Shown: positions 36,430 through 46,403, counted from the stretch's first letter. The stretch is 64,000 nt of DNA from Chlorobiota bacterium (GCA_013152085.1 JAADHC010000026.1:1-64000); one strand, 5' to 3'. The notes: generated from the sequence alone by a model not told the origin. A program made the numbers and translations.

Positions 36430-37917
36430 ATGAAAAAGATAATACTATTGTGTTTTGCAATCATCTCGCTTCTTGTTTTTGGATGTGAGTCCGGCAATGA
36501 CTTAGGGAAATTTGTTGAAGCGCCCAGTCCTGTTAAACCGCCACAGGCACTTATCGACAGGGGGGGATTTACCTATGGGTATATGAAGGTGCCTGAATTA
36601 CACAACAAACCTCATGGAAAAGCCATAGAACTTGCTGTTGCCGTTTTTAAGAGTCAGGCCGACTCTGCAACCCGCGAACCACTTATTTTAATTACCGGCG
36701 GTCCCGGATTGTCCGATATGGATAGTTTTCTTCCCGAATTGTTTGGCGATCTGGGAACATTATTTCTTAATAACAGGGATATTGTTATTGTGGAATTAAG
36801 AGGTTTGAAATATTCAAAACCAAACTTGTTTTGTCCGGAACTGGATAGTACCCAGATGGCATTGCTGGATAAAAATCTGACTCCGGAAGAAACCGTTGAT
36901 TTATACCTGGATGCGTTGAAACGGGCTTATAACCGTTTTGAAAGGAATGGAGTTGATCTATCGGCTTTTAATGATTACGAGATTGCCAGCGATATCGTTT
37001 ATGTTATGGATCATCTTGGATATGAGAAGTTTTCCGTCTTCGGATCATCGTTCGGAACATTGGTTGTTCAACACCTGTTGCTGAACCATTCCGGCCATAT
37101 GGTAAGTGCCGTATTAAATGCAGTAGTAAATATGGACAGTTGTTTCTATAATATGCATACCAACAGTATTAAAACATTGGATGCCATATTTGAAAAGTGT
37201 GAAAATGATGAAAAATTAAATCAGGCTTACCCTGATTTGAAAAACAGGTTTCTTGCATTGCTTAAAAGGCTTAATGAGCATCCTGATACACTCATGGTAA
37301 AAAATCCGGCCGATGGGAAAATGTATAAGTTGTTATTAAACGGCAGCAAACTTTCGGTTTGGATTTTTACCCGGATGTACTGGGATACACAAATCCCTTT
37401 GACTTTACACAAAATACTTTCCGGAGATTATAGCGAAATCATAAACGATCCCGGAATGCTTTTTCCGCTGCCTGATTTTAGCTATGGTTTATCATTAAGT
37501 ATCATAACGTCTGAATTCTCGACCTTTAAAGATGAGAATATTCCGGTGAACGGAGAATATGCTGATTTCGTAAAAGGTTGCGGAACATTGGTCTTTACTC
37601 CATATTTTATTAACAAGGTAAAAAAAGTCTGGAAGGTTAATGATTTAAGCAGGATTAAAAAAACGCTTGATTCTGATGTTCCCGTATTAATGCTTAGTGG
37701 CGAACTGGATCATGTGTGCCCTCCGGCTGATGCCGTTGCATTATCTAAGAAATTTAAAAACGCATATGTTTATGTTTTTCCCGGTGTAGCTCATTCTCCG
37801 ATTGATGCAGGTATGTGCGGCATTATGATGATGAAGGAGTTTATCGATAACCCGGCGGAAGCTCCGGATGCTTCATGTGTTAAGGAGTTTCATACCAGGT
37901 TTTTATTACCTGAATAA
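36430..37917 (+). CDS. Alpha/beta hydrolase lipoprotein, S33 peptidase-like
   Basis: 495 residues starting at ATG 36430 (TTG at 36424 is in frame). Lipobox LVFGC with Cys19. The oxyanion motif GGPGLSD, nucleophile elbow GSSFG (Ser207), acid region SGELDHVCPP and terminal histidine in GVAHSP match the S33 prolyl/tripeptidyl aminopeptidase-like branch. It is likely an envelope peptidase or esterase. A homologous gene follows 27 bases downstream, so this is a tandem pair. Confidence 0.85.
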   Translation: MKKIILLCFAIISLLVFGCESGNDLGKFVEAPSPVKPPQALIDRGGFTYGYMKVPELHNKPHGKAIELAVAVFKSQADSATREPLILITGGPGLSDMDSFLPELFGDLGTLFLNNRDIVIVELRGLKYSKPNLFCPELDSTQMALLDKNLTPEETVDLYLDALKRAYNRFERNGVDLSAFNDYEIASDIVYVMDHLGYEKFSVFGSSFGTLVVQHLLLNHSGHMVSAVLNAVVNMDSCFYNMHTNSIKTLDAIFEKCENDEKLNQAYPDLKNRFLALLKRLNEHPDTLMVKNPADGKMYKLLLNGSKLSVWIFTRMYWDTQIPLTLHKILSGDYSEIINDPGMLFPLPDFSYGLSLSIITSEFSTFKDENIPVNGEYADFVKGCGTLVFTPYFINKVKKVWKVNDLSRIKKTLDSDVPVLMLSGELDHVCPPADAVALSKKFKNAYVYVFPGVAHSPIDAGMCGIMMMKEFIDNPAEAPDASCVKEFHTRFLLPE

Positions 37918-37944
37918 TCATTAGTAATAGAACGGGAGTGCCCT

Positions 37945-39447
37945 ATGAATCGATATAATATTATATTATTGCAAATGGTATTATTTCTTAGCCAGATCAA
38001 TTATTCATCGGGACAGGAATATCCATTCCCGGAGAAAGATGATTTTAAAGAGAGCAAGCCCGGGGTTTTTGTTATTCATGAAGATTCATTAAAAGGTTAT
38101 AAAGCTGATTTCGGCCTTTTAAGCGTACCGGAAAGCAGAACTGATTCCGGTTCGGAACTTATTTACCTTCCTTTTGTAAGAGTGTATTCTTCCGCTGAGC
38201 AAAAGTCCGCACCTCTGTTTTTATTTGAGGGCGGGCCCGGGTTGAGCAATATTAATTTTAATTATTTTCCAGCCTGGTTGCTTGAAAATCATGATATCAT
38301 TCGTGTAGGTTACCGTGGTGTGGACGGATCGGTTTCGCTTCATGCTCCGGAAATCAATCAAATGATGAAATCCTTACCTGACGGATTAACCGGACAGGGA
38401 TTAAAGGAGATCGGAACGGCAATCTCACAAGCGGCAAAACGCCTGCAGGACAAAGGAATAAAACTTCAGGAATATACGATTCAGGATGTAGTCGATGATA
38501 TGGAAGACGCCCGTAAAGCATTCGGGTTTGAAAAAATTAACCTTTCGGGGGGAAGTTACGGAGGTGCGGTGGTTTACACGTATTGTACCAAATATCCCCA
38601 AAGCATACACCGGGCTATTTTAAGTGAATCCGCCTTCCCGTTCGATCTGGCACTGACATCTTCTGATTTTACGGAAACAACCTTAAAACGTCTTAATAAA
38701 CTTTGGCAGAATGATATGGAATGCCGGAAGAAATCTGAAGATATAACCGAAACCATCCGGAACGTTTTAAAAACACTTCCGCAAAACCGGAACGGAATTC
38801 GGATTACAGAAGACAAAATGCGCCTTATGATATTCTTCGGCCTCTATCAACAATCAACAACGGCACAGGTCTTCGACGCATTTATAGCGGCTGAAAGAGA
38901 CAATGATTATTCAGGTCTGGCGTTCATGTCATTTTACTGGGATCAACTTGTTGACACATTTAACTGGGGTGATCTGATTGCCAAAACCTATCCGACCCGC
39001 GTTTCAACATTTGCAGAAATCCAGAAAACACTCGGGCGAAAGAATTCGTTAATTGGCACACCACTTTCAGAGATAGCCTGGGGACCTTTGCCATATACCG
39101 AATGGCCGGTAAAGGAACAATCTGCAGGTTTTAACCCATCTTTAAAAAGTGATGTGGAAGTACTGTTCATTTATGGGAGTAAAGAATCCGCCGGGACTGC
39201 GCAACAGGAATATCTGCCGAATTTTAAAAACGGGCATATCGTGATTTATGAGAATCTGGGACATATGGATGTCGGATTATTGCAACCTGAAGCATCACGG
39301 CATATGGAAAAAGAATTTTTTAACCGGGGAATCGTTGATCAGTCAAAATTTGACAAGGAGACTGTTCAAACAGTAAACTTTAAACCGGAAGTCAGTTTTC
39401 AGGATATGGCAAAGCAATACATGCAACAGCAGCAAAATCACAAATAA
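37945..39447 (+). CDS. Secreted alpha/beta hydrolase, S33 peptidase-like (tandem copy)
   Basis: 500 residues with a signal peptide (to about residue 24) rather than a clear lipobox. GGPGLSN, the nucleophile elbow GGSYGG (Ser204), a YGSKES acid-loop region and NLGHMD give the same catalytic layout as the upstream gene. The pair has diverged strongly, so an old duplication or distinct substrates are likely. It may hydrolyse peptides or esters in the periplasm. Confidence 0.85.
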   Translation: MNRYNIILLQMVLFLSQINYSSGQEYPFPEKDDFKESKPGVFVIHEDSLKGYKADFGLLSVPESRTDSGSELIYLPFVRVYSSAEQKSAPLFLFEGGPGLSNINFNYFPAWLLENHDIIRVGYRGVDGSVSLHAPEINQMMKSLPDGLTGQGLKEIGTAISQAAKRLQDKGIKLQEYTIQDVVDDMEDARKAFGFEKINLSGGSYGGAVVYTYCTKYPQSIHRAILSESAFPFDLALTSSDFTETTLKRLNKLWQNDMECRKKSEDITETIRNVLKTLPQNRNGIRITEDKMRLMIFFGLYQQSTTAQVFDAFIAAERDNDYSGLAFMSFYWDQLVDTFNWGDLIAKTYPTRVSTFAEIQKTLGRKNSLIGTPLSEIAWGPLPYTEWPVKEQSAGFNPSLKSDVEVLFIYGSKESAGTAQQEYLPNFKNGHIVIYENLGHMDVGLLQPEASRHMEKEFFNRGIVDQSKFDKETVQTVNFKPEVSFQDMAKQYMQQQQNHK

Positions 39448-39488
39448 GTATATGGTAACCGGCATAACCCGGAAGTGAGCCCCGAAGT

Positions 39489-39902
39489 TCAGGTACGCTG
39501 CTTATTTGAAAAGTACCTCAGGCAACGGATCTCCAGAAACAGGGTGAGCAGCAGGTAACCCAAAGCGAACAGAAAAGGGGCAATGCCGGCTGTCAACGTA
39601 CTCAGGCTGACCAGGAATCCAAGGATGGTCAGTACCAGGGCGAAGACCACAGCCCATTTTCCCATTCTGAACAGGCCCCGGATCACAAAAATCAGCAGGA
39701 TAAGAACAGGAATGGCAAAGAGTATCCCCACTACACTAAAGATACCAATCATAGTACCCATCTCACCCCCTTTAAATCCTGCGTAACCAAAAACAGAAAT
39801 TAATATTACACTACCTGTTGTGATGATCAGATTCAGGATCATAAGCCATGCAAGACCGGTAAACTCTGGCGGCCTTGGTTGGGATTCGGAAGGATTTTTC
39901 AT
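39489..39902 (-). CDS. Small four-helix membrane protein
   Basis: 137 residues from the ATG at 39902; the frame extends 69 bases upstream but MKNPSESQPRPP is the natural cytosolic start. It contains four hydrophobic helices with short turns and no soluble domain. No family recognised. Convergent with the S33 hydrolase gene, 41 bases apart. Confidence 0.65.
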   Translation of the reverse strand: MKNPSESQPRPPEFTGLAWLMILNLIITTGSVILISVFGYAGFKGGEMGTMIGIFSVVGILFAIPVLILLIFVIRGLFRMGKWAVVFALVLTILGFLVSLSTLTAGIAPFLFALGYLLLTLFLEIRCLRYFSNKQRT

Positions 39903-40060
39903 ATTGTGTACTTTGTTTTCGGAAATGTAAGATATAAAAAAATCAGGTAAGAGATTATACTTGCATTCCATCTCTGTACCTGAAAATTTATATCTACATA
40001 GATACTGTTTTCTGATAAATTACATAACAGAACTATACGATAGTATAGATGTATTGTCTC

Positions 40061-40243
40061 TTACATACTCAGATGTTTAAATAATTCATAAACCAGAAAT
40101 ACCGGCCAGACAATCGCTTTCAGGAACCCGAGTACACCTATCCAAAAACCTGTGGCATGAGAAATAAAATAAATGGCTGCTCCGATAAAACCAAGACCAT
40201 AAACTGCACCTGCAGGGGCAGTTCCCTGAATTTCTTTACTCAT
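40061..40243 (-). CDS. Small (60-residue) membrane protein
   Basis: Glycine- and aromatic-rich with one or two hydrophobic segments (GAVYGLGFIGAAIYF and FWIGVLGFLKAIVWPVFLVY). A strong Shine-Dalgarno, AGGAGG, stands about 7 bases before ATG on the minus strand, which supports real translation despite the small size. I know similar short proteins in Bacteroidota but no function. Confidence 0.7.
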   Translation of the reverse strand: MSKEIQGTAPAGAVYGLGFIGAAIYFISHATGFWIGVLGFLKAIVWPVFLVYELFKHLSM

Positions 40244-40386
40244 GATTTTTCCTCCTTTAATATTTGTTATTTATTATAAGTAAAACTACGATATTTTTTT
40301 ATGTATAAAGTAATTCAGCCCGGGCAACATTAAACCCAAAAATAAAACCTATAAGATATAAGTAAAATAGAATAAAATAAAATAAA

Positions 40387-40417
40387 TTGGTTAATATGTT
40401 AAATATTTCTATCTTTG
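40387..40417 (+). promoter_or_regulatory. Promoter of the C69 peptidase gene
   Basis: TTG at 40387-40389 (-33) and TATCTTTG at 40410-40417 (-7) are separated by 20 bases, matching the Bacteroidota promoter form. The start codon follows 30 bases later. An AAAAT-type microsatellite directly precedes the -33 box. Confidence 0.6.
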
Positions 40418-40447
40418 TGTTAGATATAAATAACTAAACCGTAAATC

Positions 40448-42136
40448 ATGAAAACAAGAATTAGCCACGGGTTACTTTTAATGTTTATACTGAACATCTT
40501 ATTCGGGACCCGGACATCCAGCAGTTGTGATACATGGATTGCCATGAAAAGAGCTACAAAAGACGGCCGGATTATTTTTACCAAGAACAGTGACAGAACG
40601 GTCTTTGACAGCCAACCGCTTTTACTCTACGGGCGAAAGAAATGGGACGATCATGCAATGATCGATCTGGGCAGGCTGTCAATACCTCAGGTCCCTGAAA
40701 CTTATGCGGTCATTGGCTCCAGCCCGTATTGGTGCTGGGGATTCGAAGAGGGAATGAATGAATTTGGTGTAACAATCGGGAATGAGGGAATAATGACAAA
40801 AAGTCTGCAGGAAGAAATCAGGAGAAAAAATATGGGTGAAATGCAGCCATACGGCCCGACCGGAATGGATATACTGCGTTTGGCCCTGGAAAGAAGCAAG
40901 ACAGCTGCAGAAGCCGTTCAGGTGATTGGATATATGACGGAAACTTATGGCCAGTTTGGTTCCGGATTGCCAGCTACAGATTTAAAGGGGGCTTATCACA
41001 ACTCTTACATGGTAGCCGACCCTGTAGAAGCATGGATCGTAGAAACGACTGGTAAGCATTGGGTCGCCAGGCATGTCACTGAAGATGTTGCTTCAATATC
41101 GAATACATTTAGCATTACAGACCGGTGGGATTTGGCTTCGGAAGGACTGATCCGGAATGCTGTCCGACGGGGATGGTGGGATAAATCTTCAGACAAGTTT
41201 GACTTTTCTGATGTCTATTCCGATGATCAGCCGGTTTATCTTGCTTTACAACGGAGAGCCGGGATAAGGGCGAATTGCAGCCTGGGATTGCTTCATCAAA
41301 AAGCGCCGGATATCGATGAAAGCTGGATGATGCGGATTGCACGGGACCGCTCAACAACACCTGGTCTGGATCTTGATGTGACAGCCAGCTCCTGTATAGC
41401 TGTCTTACCGGGAAACGATGATGAGTTGCCTGTTTTCTGGTGGGCGGCTTCGGTCCCGGGTATTAGTTGCTATATTCCGTATTTTGTCCAGAGCGGAAAG
41501 CTGCCGTCGGTTGTCAGTAAGGCCGGAACCCGGGGCAAAACGGTTACTCCGCCGCGAAAGGTTGCAATGGATCAATTTTCTGAGGATTCATTTTGGTGGC
41601 TGTTCAGGGATCTGGCAGATAAAGCCAATCTTAACTGGGATGAACGTCACAAGCTGATACGTTCGGAATTTGATCTCCTGGAACATGAATTTATGGCTGA
41701 AGCAAAAACAGTTTCGAAAAAAGCAGCCTTGTTGATTAATTCAGGGTCGGAAGCAGAAGCATCCGGGATTTTGTCTTCCTTTACGGAAAAGTGTCTCAAT
41801 AAAGTTATTAAAAAATTAAATGAGTTACGCTTGTTGTTTGAAAATGAGGTACCTGATATTGATGTTAGTGAGTTTAAAGATTATATTGGGACATACGAGA
41901 TCCGGAAAGGTTTGAATTTCGATATAAGCCTTGTTGGGGAACAGTTGTTTGCCCGCCTGACCGGACAACCTGCATTTGAGGTTTACCCTGTATACAAGGA
42001 CCGGTTTGAATTCCGGGTTGCAAAGGCTGCCATAAAGTTCGTGCGAAACAGTAAAGACGAGGTGACAACATTATTGCTATTCCAGGGAGGAAAGGAAATC
42101 CCGGCAAAAAGGGTTCCTTCCGGACCTGGAAAATAA
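40448..42136 (+). CDS. Secreted C69-family dipeptidase (secernin-like)
   Basis: 562 residues. After a signal peptide the mature start SSSCDTWIAMK places Cys27 as the N-terminal nucleophile expected of Ntn-type C69 peptidases. The following RIIFTKNSDR is the family signature. The peptidase domain runs to about 470 and a C-terminal beta-rich extension (about 475-562) follows. It likely cleaves dipeptides in the periplasm. It has its own promoter with a TATCTTTG box. Confidence 0.9.
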   Translation: MKTRISHGLLLMFILNILFGTRTSSSCDTWIAMKRATKDGRIIFTKNSDRTVFDSQPLLLYGRKKWDDHAMIDLGRLSIPQVPETYAVIGSSPYWCWGFEEGMNEFGVTIGNEGIMTKSLQEEIRRKNMGEMQPYGPTGMDILRLALERSKTAAEAVQVIGYMTETYGQFGSGLPATDLKGAYHNSYMVADPVEAWIVETTGKHWVARHVTEDVASISNTFSITDRWDLASEGLIRNAVRRGWWDKSSDKFDFSDVYSDDQPVYLALQRRAGIRANCSLGLLHQKAPDIDESWMMRIARDRSTTPGLDLDVTASSCIAVLPGNDDELPVFWWAASVPGISCYIPYFVQSGKLPSVVSKAGTRGKTVTPPRKVAMDQFSEDSFWWLFRDLADKANLNWDERHKLIRSEFDLLEHEFMAEAKTVSKKAALLINSGSEAEASGILSSFTEKCLNKVIKKLNELRLLFENEVPDIDVSEFKDYIGTYEIRKGLNFDISLVGEQLFARLTGQPAFEVYPVYKDRFEFRVAKAAIKFVRNSKDEVTTLLLFQGGKEIPAKRVPSGPGK

Positions 42137-42374
42137 TTATTACCGGTAAATTCAGGTTCCATAACTGGCAATCCCGGTTGAGAATATATTTGTTCCTATA
42201 CAAAAAAAATGAAAATAGTGCCACGAAATAAAAATAATATTGCTAAATTCGATATTAAACCAGAAGATGTCTGATTCTATAATCAACTGAATATCTGTAA
42301 TTAATATTAGATGTTAGTTGTAACCCCCCAAAAAAAAAGTAAAAAGTAAAAATTAAAAACAGGAGCCATAAAAA

Positions 42375-42887
42375 ATGAAGTATCAATTCAAAGTATTGGC
42401 AATTATCTTTTTATTAGCATCAATGATGAGCTCATGTTCGACAGAACAGAAGGATAAATCAACCGGGTTTAAACAACAATTTGAAAAATATGTGGAATTT
42501 TGGAATACTGGACAATTTGATAATATCAATGATATTCTCTCTGAAGACTTTGAGTTGCGAATGACACCTCAATTTGAATCGGAAAAAGGAATAGATACCT
42601 TTATGGAAAATGTTACCAATTGGCGAAAGGCATATCCTGATTTCCATTTAAGAATAGATGAAATAATTTACTCAAATAATGCTGCTGCAGTTCGCTGGAC
42701 AATTACCGCTACAAATACAGGTTCCGGTAGCCACCCACCAACCGGAAAAAGAATTGAGGTTCCAGGAATAAGTATTGTTCACTTTACAGATGGAAAGATT
42801 AAAGACGAATGGATCGCATCAAATGATTATTATTGGTTAAAACAACTTGGATTCACTTTGGTTGCACCTTCATTTGAAGGGGAATGA
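42375..42887 (+). CDS. SnoaL-like lipoprotein
   Basis: 170 residues; lipobox MSSC with Cys21. The body is a single SnoaL/ester-cyclase-type cone fold (FKQQFEKYVEFWNTGQFD at the start, GKRIEVPGISIVHFTDGKI in the sheet, and a terminal DYYWLKQLGF). Family members range from polyketide cyclases to non-enzymatic binding proteins. A C6A9 homopolymer tract lies in the leader about 40 bases before the ATG. Confidence 0.8.
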   Translation: MKYQFKVLAIIFLLASMMSSCSTEQKDKSTGFKQQFEKYVEFWNTGQFDNINDILSEDFELRMTPQFESEKGIDTFMENVTNWRKAYPDFHLRIDEIIYSNNAAAVRWTITATNTGSGSHPPTGKRIEVPGISIVHFTDGKIKDEWIASNDYYWLKQLGFTLVAPSFEGE

Positions 42888-42955
42888 CGAATAAATGGGC
42901 AGCGTACAATAAAATGTTTACTATATTCGAAAACTGTATATGAAAATTTATAATC

Positions 42956-44410
42956 ATGAAACAAATAGGAATCTTTATTTTTATTGTCACATCCGTTCTC
43001 ATTTCGATGCTTCATTCCGGTTGCACGCAAAATGAATGGAAATATCTTTTTGACGGAAAAACGATGAAAGGGTGGGAGTCACCTGAAGAACCGGCATCAT
43101 GGCAGGTCGAAGACAGTGTCCTTGTGGCCGAAGGATCCGGGTCCTGTCTCTGGTATACAGGAGATGTATCCGGACATGATTTTAAAAATTTTATATTTGA
43201 AGCGGAAGTTAAGGCCGATTCATTGGCAAATGCAGGAATCCTGTTCCATACGGAATACTCCGAATCAGGTTCTCCTGCTAAAGGCTATGAATGTCAGATC
43301 AGGAATACGGCAGGTAATGACGCCGGCCGGATCATGACCGGCAGCCTCTCCGGTATCCGTAACCTGTGTAAATCACCTGTCCGGGACGGGGAGTGGTTCA
43401 GCTATCGCATCTCCGTACAGGGAAAAACAATCCGGACCTGGATTAATGATATCCTTATTGTGGATTATACCGAACCAGCCAACCCTTTCCGGACTGATGG
43501 AACGAAAAGACGCAGACTTGATTCCGGGACCTTCGCACTCGTAAACCATCATGCGGGCAGCAAAGTCCGGTTCAGGAATATCAGGGTAAAAGCGTTGCCG
43601 GACAATATGCCTTCGTCCGGTACGCCGTTGAAGGATTCCGTATATTCCGCCAGGTTGATAAAAATGGCCGGAAAACACATTCCGCTTACCGATCTGCATA
43701 TTCACCTGAAGAAAGGCCTCACGATGGAAGAGGCGCTTACACATGCCAGAAAGTTTGGCTTTACTTATGGCATCGCTTTTAACGGCGGGCTGAAAATGTA
43801 TATTGAAACGGATGATTCACTGGGAAAGTTCCTGAATGCTTATCAGCAGCCTCCGCAAACCTGGCTGGCCATGCAGGCCGAAGGACGTGAATGGATGGAT
43901 ATGTTCTCAAAGAAAAACATCAGCCGGTTTGATTATGTCTTTACCGATGCGATGACCTGGACAAACGACAAGGGCATGCGTATGCGTTTATGGATGAAAG
44001 AAGAAACCGAAATCGGTGATCCCGAAGATTTTATGGACCAGCTTGTTGACCGTATCGTACGGATTGTCAGTAATGAACCCATCAACATCTATGTAAATGC
44101 TACTTATCTTCCGGATGAAATCGCACCCGGGTATGATGAACTGTGGACAGAGGAACGTATGGACAAGGTGATCAGGGCACTGGTTGATCATCACGTAGCC
44201 ATGGAGATCAGTGCCCGGTTTAAGATCCCGTCGGCAACATTTATTAAACGAGCCAAAGAGGCCGGGGTAAAATTTACCTTCGGTACCAACAATACGGGTC
44301 CTGACGACCTGGGACGGTTGGAATACTGTCTTGATATGGTGGATGACTGCGGGTTAACCTGGCAGGATTTCTGGTTTCCGGATGATCAAATGAAAACAAA
44401 GCAGCAATAG
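42956..44410 (+). CDS. Lipoprotein fusing DUF1080 lectin-like domain to a PHP-like domain
   Basis: 484 residues; lipobox HSGC with Cys23. Residues 28-212 are a DUF1080 (3-keto-disaccharide hydrolase, ConA-like) domain (WKYLFDGKTMKGWES start, NIRVKAL end). Residues about 235-475 start with PLTDLHIHLKKG, which resembles the metal-binding start of PHP or amidohydrolase barrels, and end with a FTFGTNNTGPDDLG strand. DUF1080 proteins act on modified sugars. The C-terminal barrel may be a hydrolase or phosphoesterase. The combination is unusual. Confidence 0.75.
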   Translation: MKQIGIFIFIVTSVLISMLHSGCTQNEWKYLFDGKTMKGWESPEEPASWQVEDSVLVAEGSGSCLWYTGDVSGHDFKNFIFEAEVKADSLANAGILFHTEYSESGSPAKGYECQIRNTAGNDAGRIMTGSLSGIRNLCKSPVRDGEWFSYRISVQGKTIRTWINDILIVDYTEPANPFRTDGTKRRRLDSGTFALVNHHAGSKVRFRNIRVKALPDNMPSSGTPLKDSVYSARLIKMAGKHIPLTDLHIHLKKGLTMEEALTHARKFGFTYGIAFNGGLKMYIETDDSLGKFLNAYQQPPQTWLAMQAEGREWMDMFSKKNISRFDYVFTDAMTWTNDKGMRMRLWMKEETEIGDPEDFMDQLVDRIVRIVSNEPINIYVNATYLPDEIAPGYDELWTEERMDKVIRALVDHHVAMEISARFKIPSATFIKRAKEAGVKFTFGTNNTGPDDLGRLEYCLDMVDDCGLTWQDFWFPDDQMKTKQQ

Positions 44411-44445
44411 ATCCGTCTGAAAGGATCTGAGTCAAGTTTAATCCT

Positions 44446-46017
44446 TCATTGCATTTTTTTCACGGCACTCATCCTTACCTGCTGTATCCTGGGTTCTTTC
44501 TCAGGTGTAAGTGTGAAAAAGACTTCGATATTTTTCTTTTCCCCCTCTATGATAAACGTGCCTCTAAGCTGGTTCAGGGGCTTCATGGGACCTATGGAGA
44601 TGATCCTGCCTGTTTCCCTGAACAACGTTTTTGAATGCTTAACAAGGTCCTGCAGGCGGTTATCCAGGAAGAAATTCCCGGCAAACAAACCGGAACTTTC
44701 AGCACCTTCCCAGTCAGGGAGGATCTTAACAAGCTCGTTCTTCCGTTTTTTGAGTATGTCTGAGGCCGGCAGGGTACGTGGTTTAAGTCCGGCCATTTTG
44801 ATGATCGTATCCAATACAGCGATATTGATCCCGGAAGTTGAACCGTATGTCCTGTTGTCAAATGACATCACGGCAAGACCGTAACCGGGCATCATGGTCC
44901 AGTTGCTGCCAAAGCCGGGCAATCCGCCACTGTGTCCGATGTATACCCTGCCATTGCAATCCTTCATCCAGTGTAAACCATATGCATATGCACTGACAAC
45001 GGGACATTCTCTTCCGTCCGGATAATGAAAACCGGCATTTAGTTGAATGAACCGCCAGGGATGATGCATTTCCCGCAACGAACTCCGTTTAAGCGGTCCG
45101 GTATCTGCCCCGCTCCGGGGCGGCCAGGCAGACAGGTGCAATGCCACATATTTGGTAAAATCATCAATTGTTGTAATGAGTCCGCCCATAGCCCCGAAGG
45201 CACCGTGATGCTCCAGGGGGATGTTCACAAACGAATCATCCACCCGGTTATAACCATGTGCCAGGATATTTTCCGGTGCATTTTCGTATTCCCACACCGT
45301 TGCATTCATCCCGAGGGGTTGAAAAATGTTTTTCCTGGTGTATTCCCTGAAATCCATGCCGGATACCCTCTGAACGACCTGCCCCAGGATGGCAAACCCC
45401 AGATTGCTGTATTCGTACGTCACACCAGGCACATTCGAAAACGTGATTCCTTCCCTGATTATCCGCAACAGTTCTTCATCCGTATCGGCAAGCTGCCTGT
45501 CGCCCCAGGGGTTGTCTTCCGGAAATCCTGCTCCGTGTGTCAGTAGATGACGGATGGTGATTTCGGGTGAATCGGTAGTGGGGTAGGTTATTTCCTTCAT
45601 CTCCGGAATGTATTTTGAAACAGGATCGTCAAGGTTCAGCTTCCCGGCATCCCGCAACTGAAGGATGGCCATAGCGGTAAAACTTTTGCTCATCGAAGCA
45701 ATACGGAACAACGAGTGGGAATCTGCCGTGATCTGCCGTTCCAGGTTTGCATATCCGAAACTTCCGGAATAGATCAGTTTGCCGTCAAGTACGACCCCAT
45801 AGACCAACCCGGGCATATGTCGGTTTTCACCGAATTGTTTGAAAATATTATCCACCGCAGCAGCGGTTGACAGGACTTTTTCAGCCCGGTTGGGATCGGT
45901 AAAAACGGCCGGTTTATAGGTGACAGAATCCCGGGCAGCACACTTCGGGATTGGTGTAAAAGTGTAATGAACAACCAGAATAAGGATAAAAAATGTTGCA
46001 CTGACTTGTGTTTTCAT
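44446..46017 (-). CDS. Secreted serine hydrolase, class-C beta-lactamase/PBP-like
   Basis: 523 residues with an N-terminal signal segment. Catalytic motifs are intact: Ser108-x-x-Lys111 in ASMSKSF, YSN near residue 203 and HSGG in IGHSGGLPGF. The catalytic domain covers about 45-410; a small beta domain (about 425-523) follows. It is a different branch from the protein at 31996-33762. Likely a peptidase or esterase. Confidence 0.9.
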   Translation of the reverse strand: MKTQVSATFFILILVVHYTFTPIPKCAARDSVTYKPAVFTDPNRAEKVLSTAAAVDNIFKQFGENRHMPGLVYGVVLDGKLIYSGSFGYANLERQITADSHSLFRIASMSKSFTAMAILQLRDAGKLNLDDPVSKYIPEMKEITYPTTDSPEITIRHLLTHGAGFPEDNPWGDRQLADTDEELLRIIREGITFSNVPGVTYEYSNLGFAILGQVVQRVSGMDFREYTRKNIFQPLGMNATVWEYENAPENILAHGYNRVDDSFVNIPLEHHGAFGAMGGLITTIDDFTKYVALHLSAWPPRSGADTGPLKRSSLREMHHPWRFIQLNAGFHYPDGRECPVVSAYAYGLHWMKDCNGRVYIGHSGGLPGFGSNWTMMPGYGLAVMSFDNRTYGSTSGINIAVLDTIIKMAGLKPRTLPASDILKKRKNELVKILPDWEGAESSGLFAGNFFLDNRLQDLVKHSKTLFRETGRIISIGPMKPLNQLRGTFIIEGEKKNIEVFFTLTPEKEPRIQQVRMSAVKKMQ

Positions 46018-46097
46018 AGCTATTTTACGGTTTTCTATTTAATAACAATGGCTAAAATAAGTCAAAAATAAGATATCGAACATCCAAAGCGTAATTC

Positions 46098-46403
46098 TTA
46101 TGCCACCATTGTAAGATCGTTAGAAGTGTAACGAACCATTGCTGCCAGTGTTCGTCCAAATGGATCCGTGACGAGGGAGAATCCCTGGTCTGCCTGGCGT
46201 ATGATAGTGATCCCGTTTTCGATAGTAAGAAAAGCCGACATCAGACCATGAATGGAGTCAATATCCTGCCTGGCGATTTCTTTACCGTGTTCAATCAGGG
46301 CCAATTCATCTTCCTCTCCTCATATACCTGCGCCTTCCGGCCAAAGAATGATGTGTGCTCCCGCCTCCGCTTCCCTGATGGTCTGTTTAAAATAGTCATC
46401 ATA
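46098..46403 (-). pseudogene. Decayed carbon-nitrogen hydrolase (nitrilase/Lnt-like) gene
   Basis: Reading the minus strand from 46403 gives YDDYFKQTIREAEAG, then HIILWPEGAGI with the catalytic-Glu motif of nitrilase-superfamily proteins. It meets an in-frame TGA at 46320-46322 and continues in the same frame (ELALIEHGKEIARQ). Then comes a jump to IHGLMSAFLTIENG and DQGFSLVTDPFGRTLAAM, the C-terminal region of the family. The Lys and Cys of the catalytic triad are missing. Both a nonsense mutation and an internal deletion are evident. Its 5' end overlaps the stop of the propeller-SpoIIE gene by a few bases. Confidence 0.75.

Noticed and set aside
44409-44428. AGATCC/GGATCT inverted repeat at the end of the DUF1080 fusion gene as a terminator
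   Set aside because: Only a 6-bp stem that includes the stop codon, and no T run follows.
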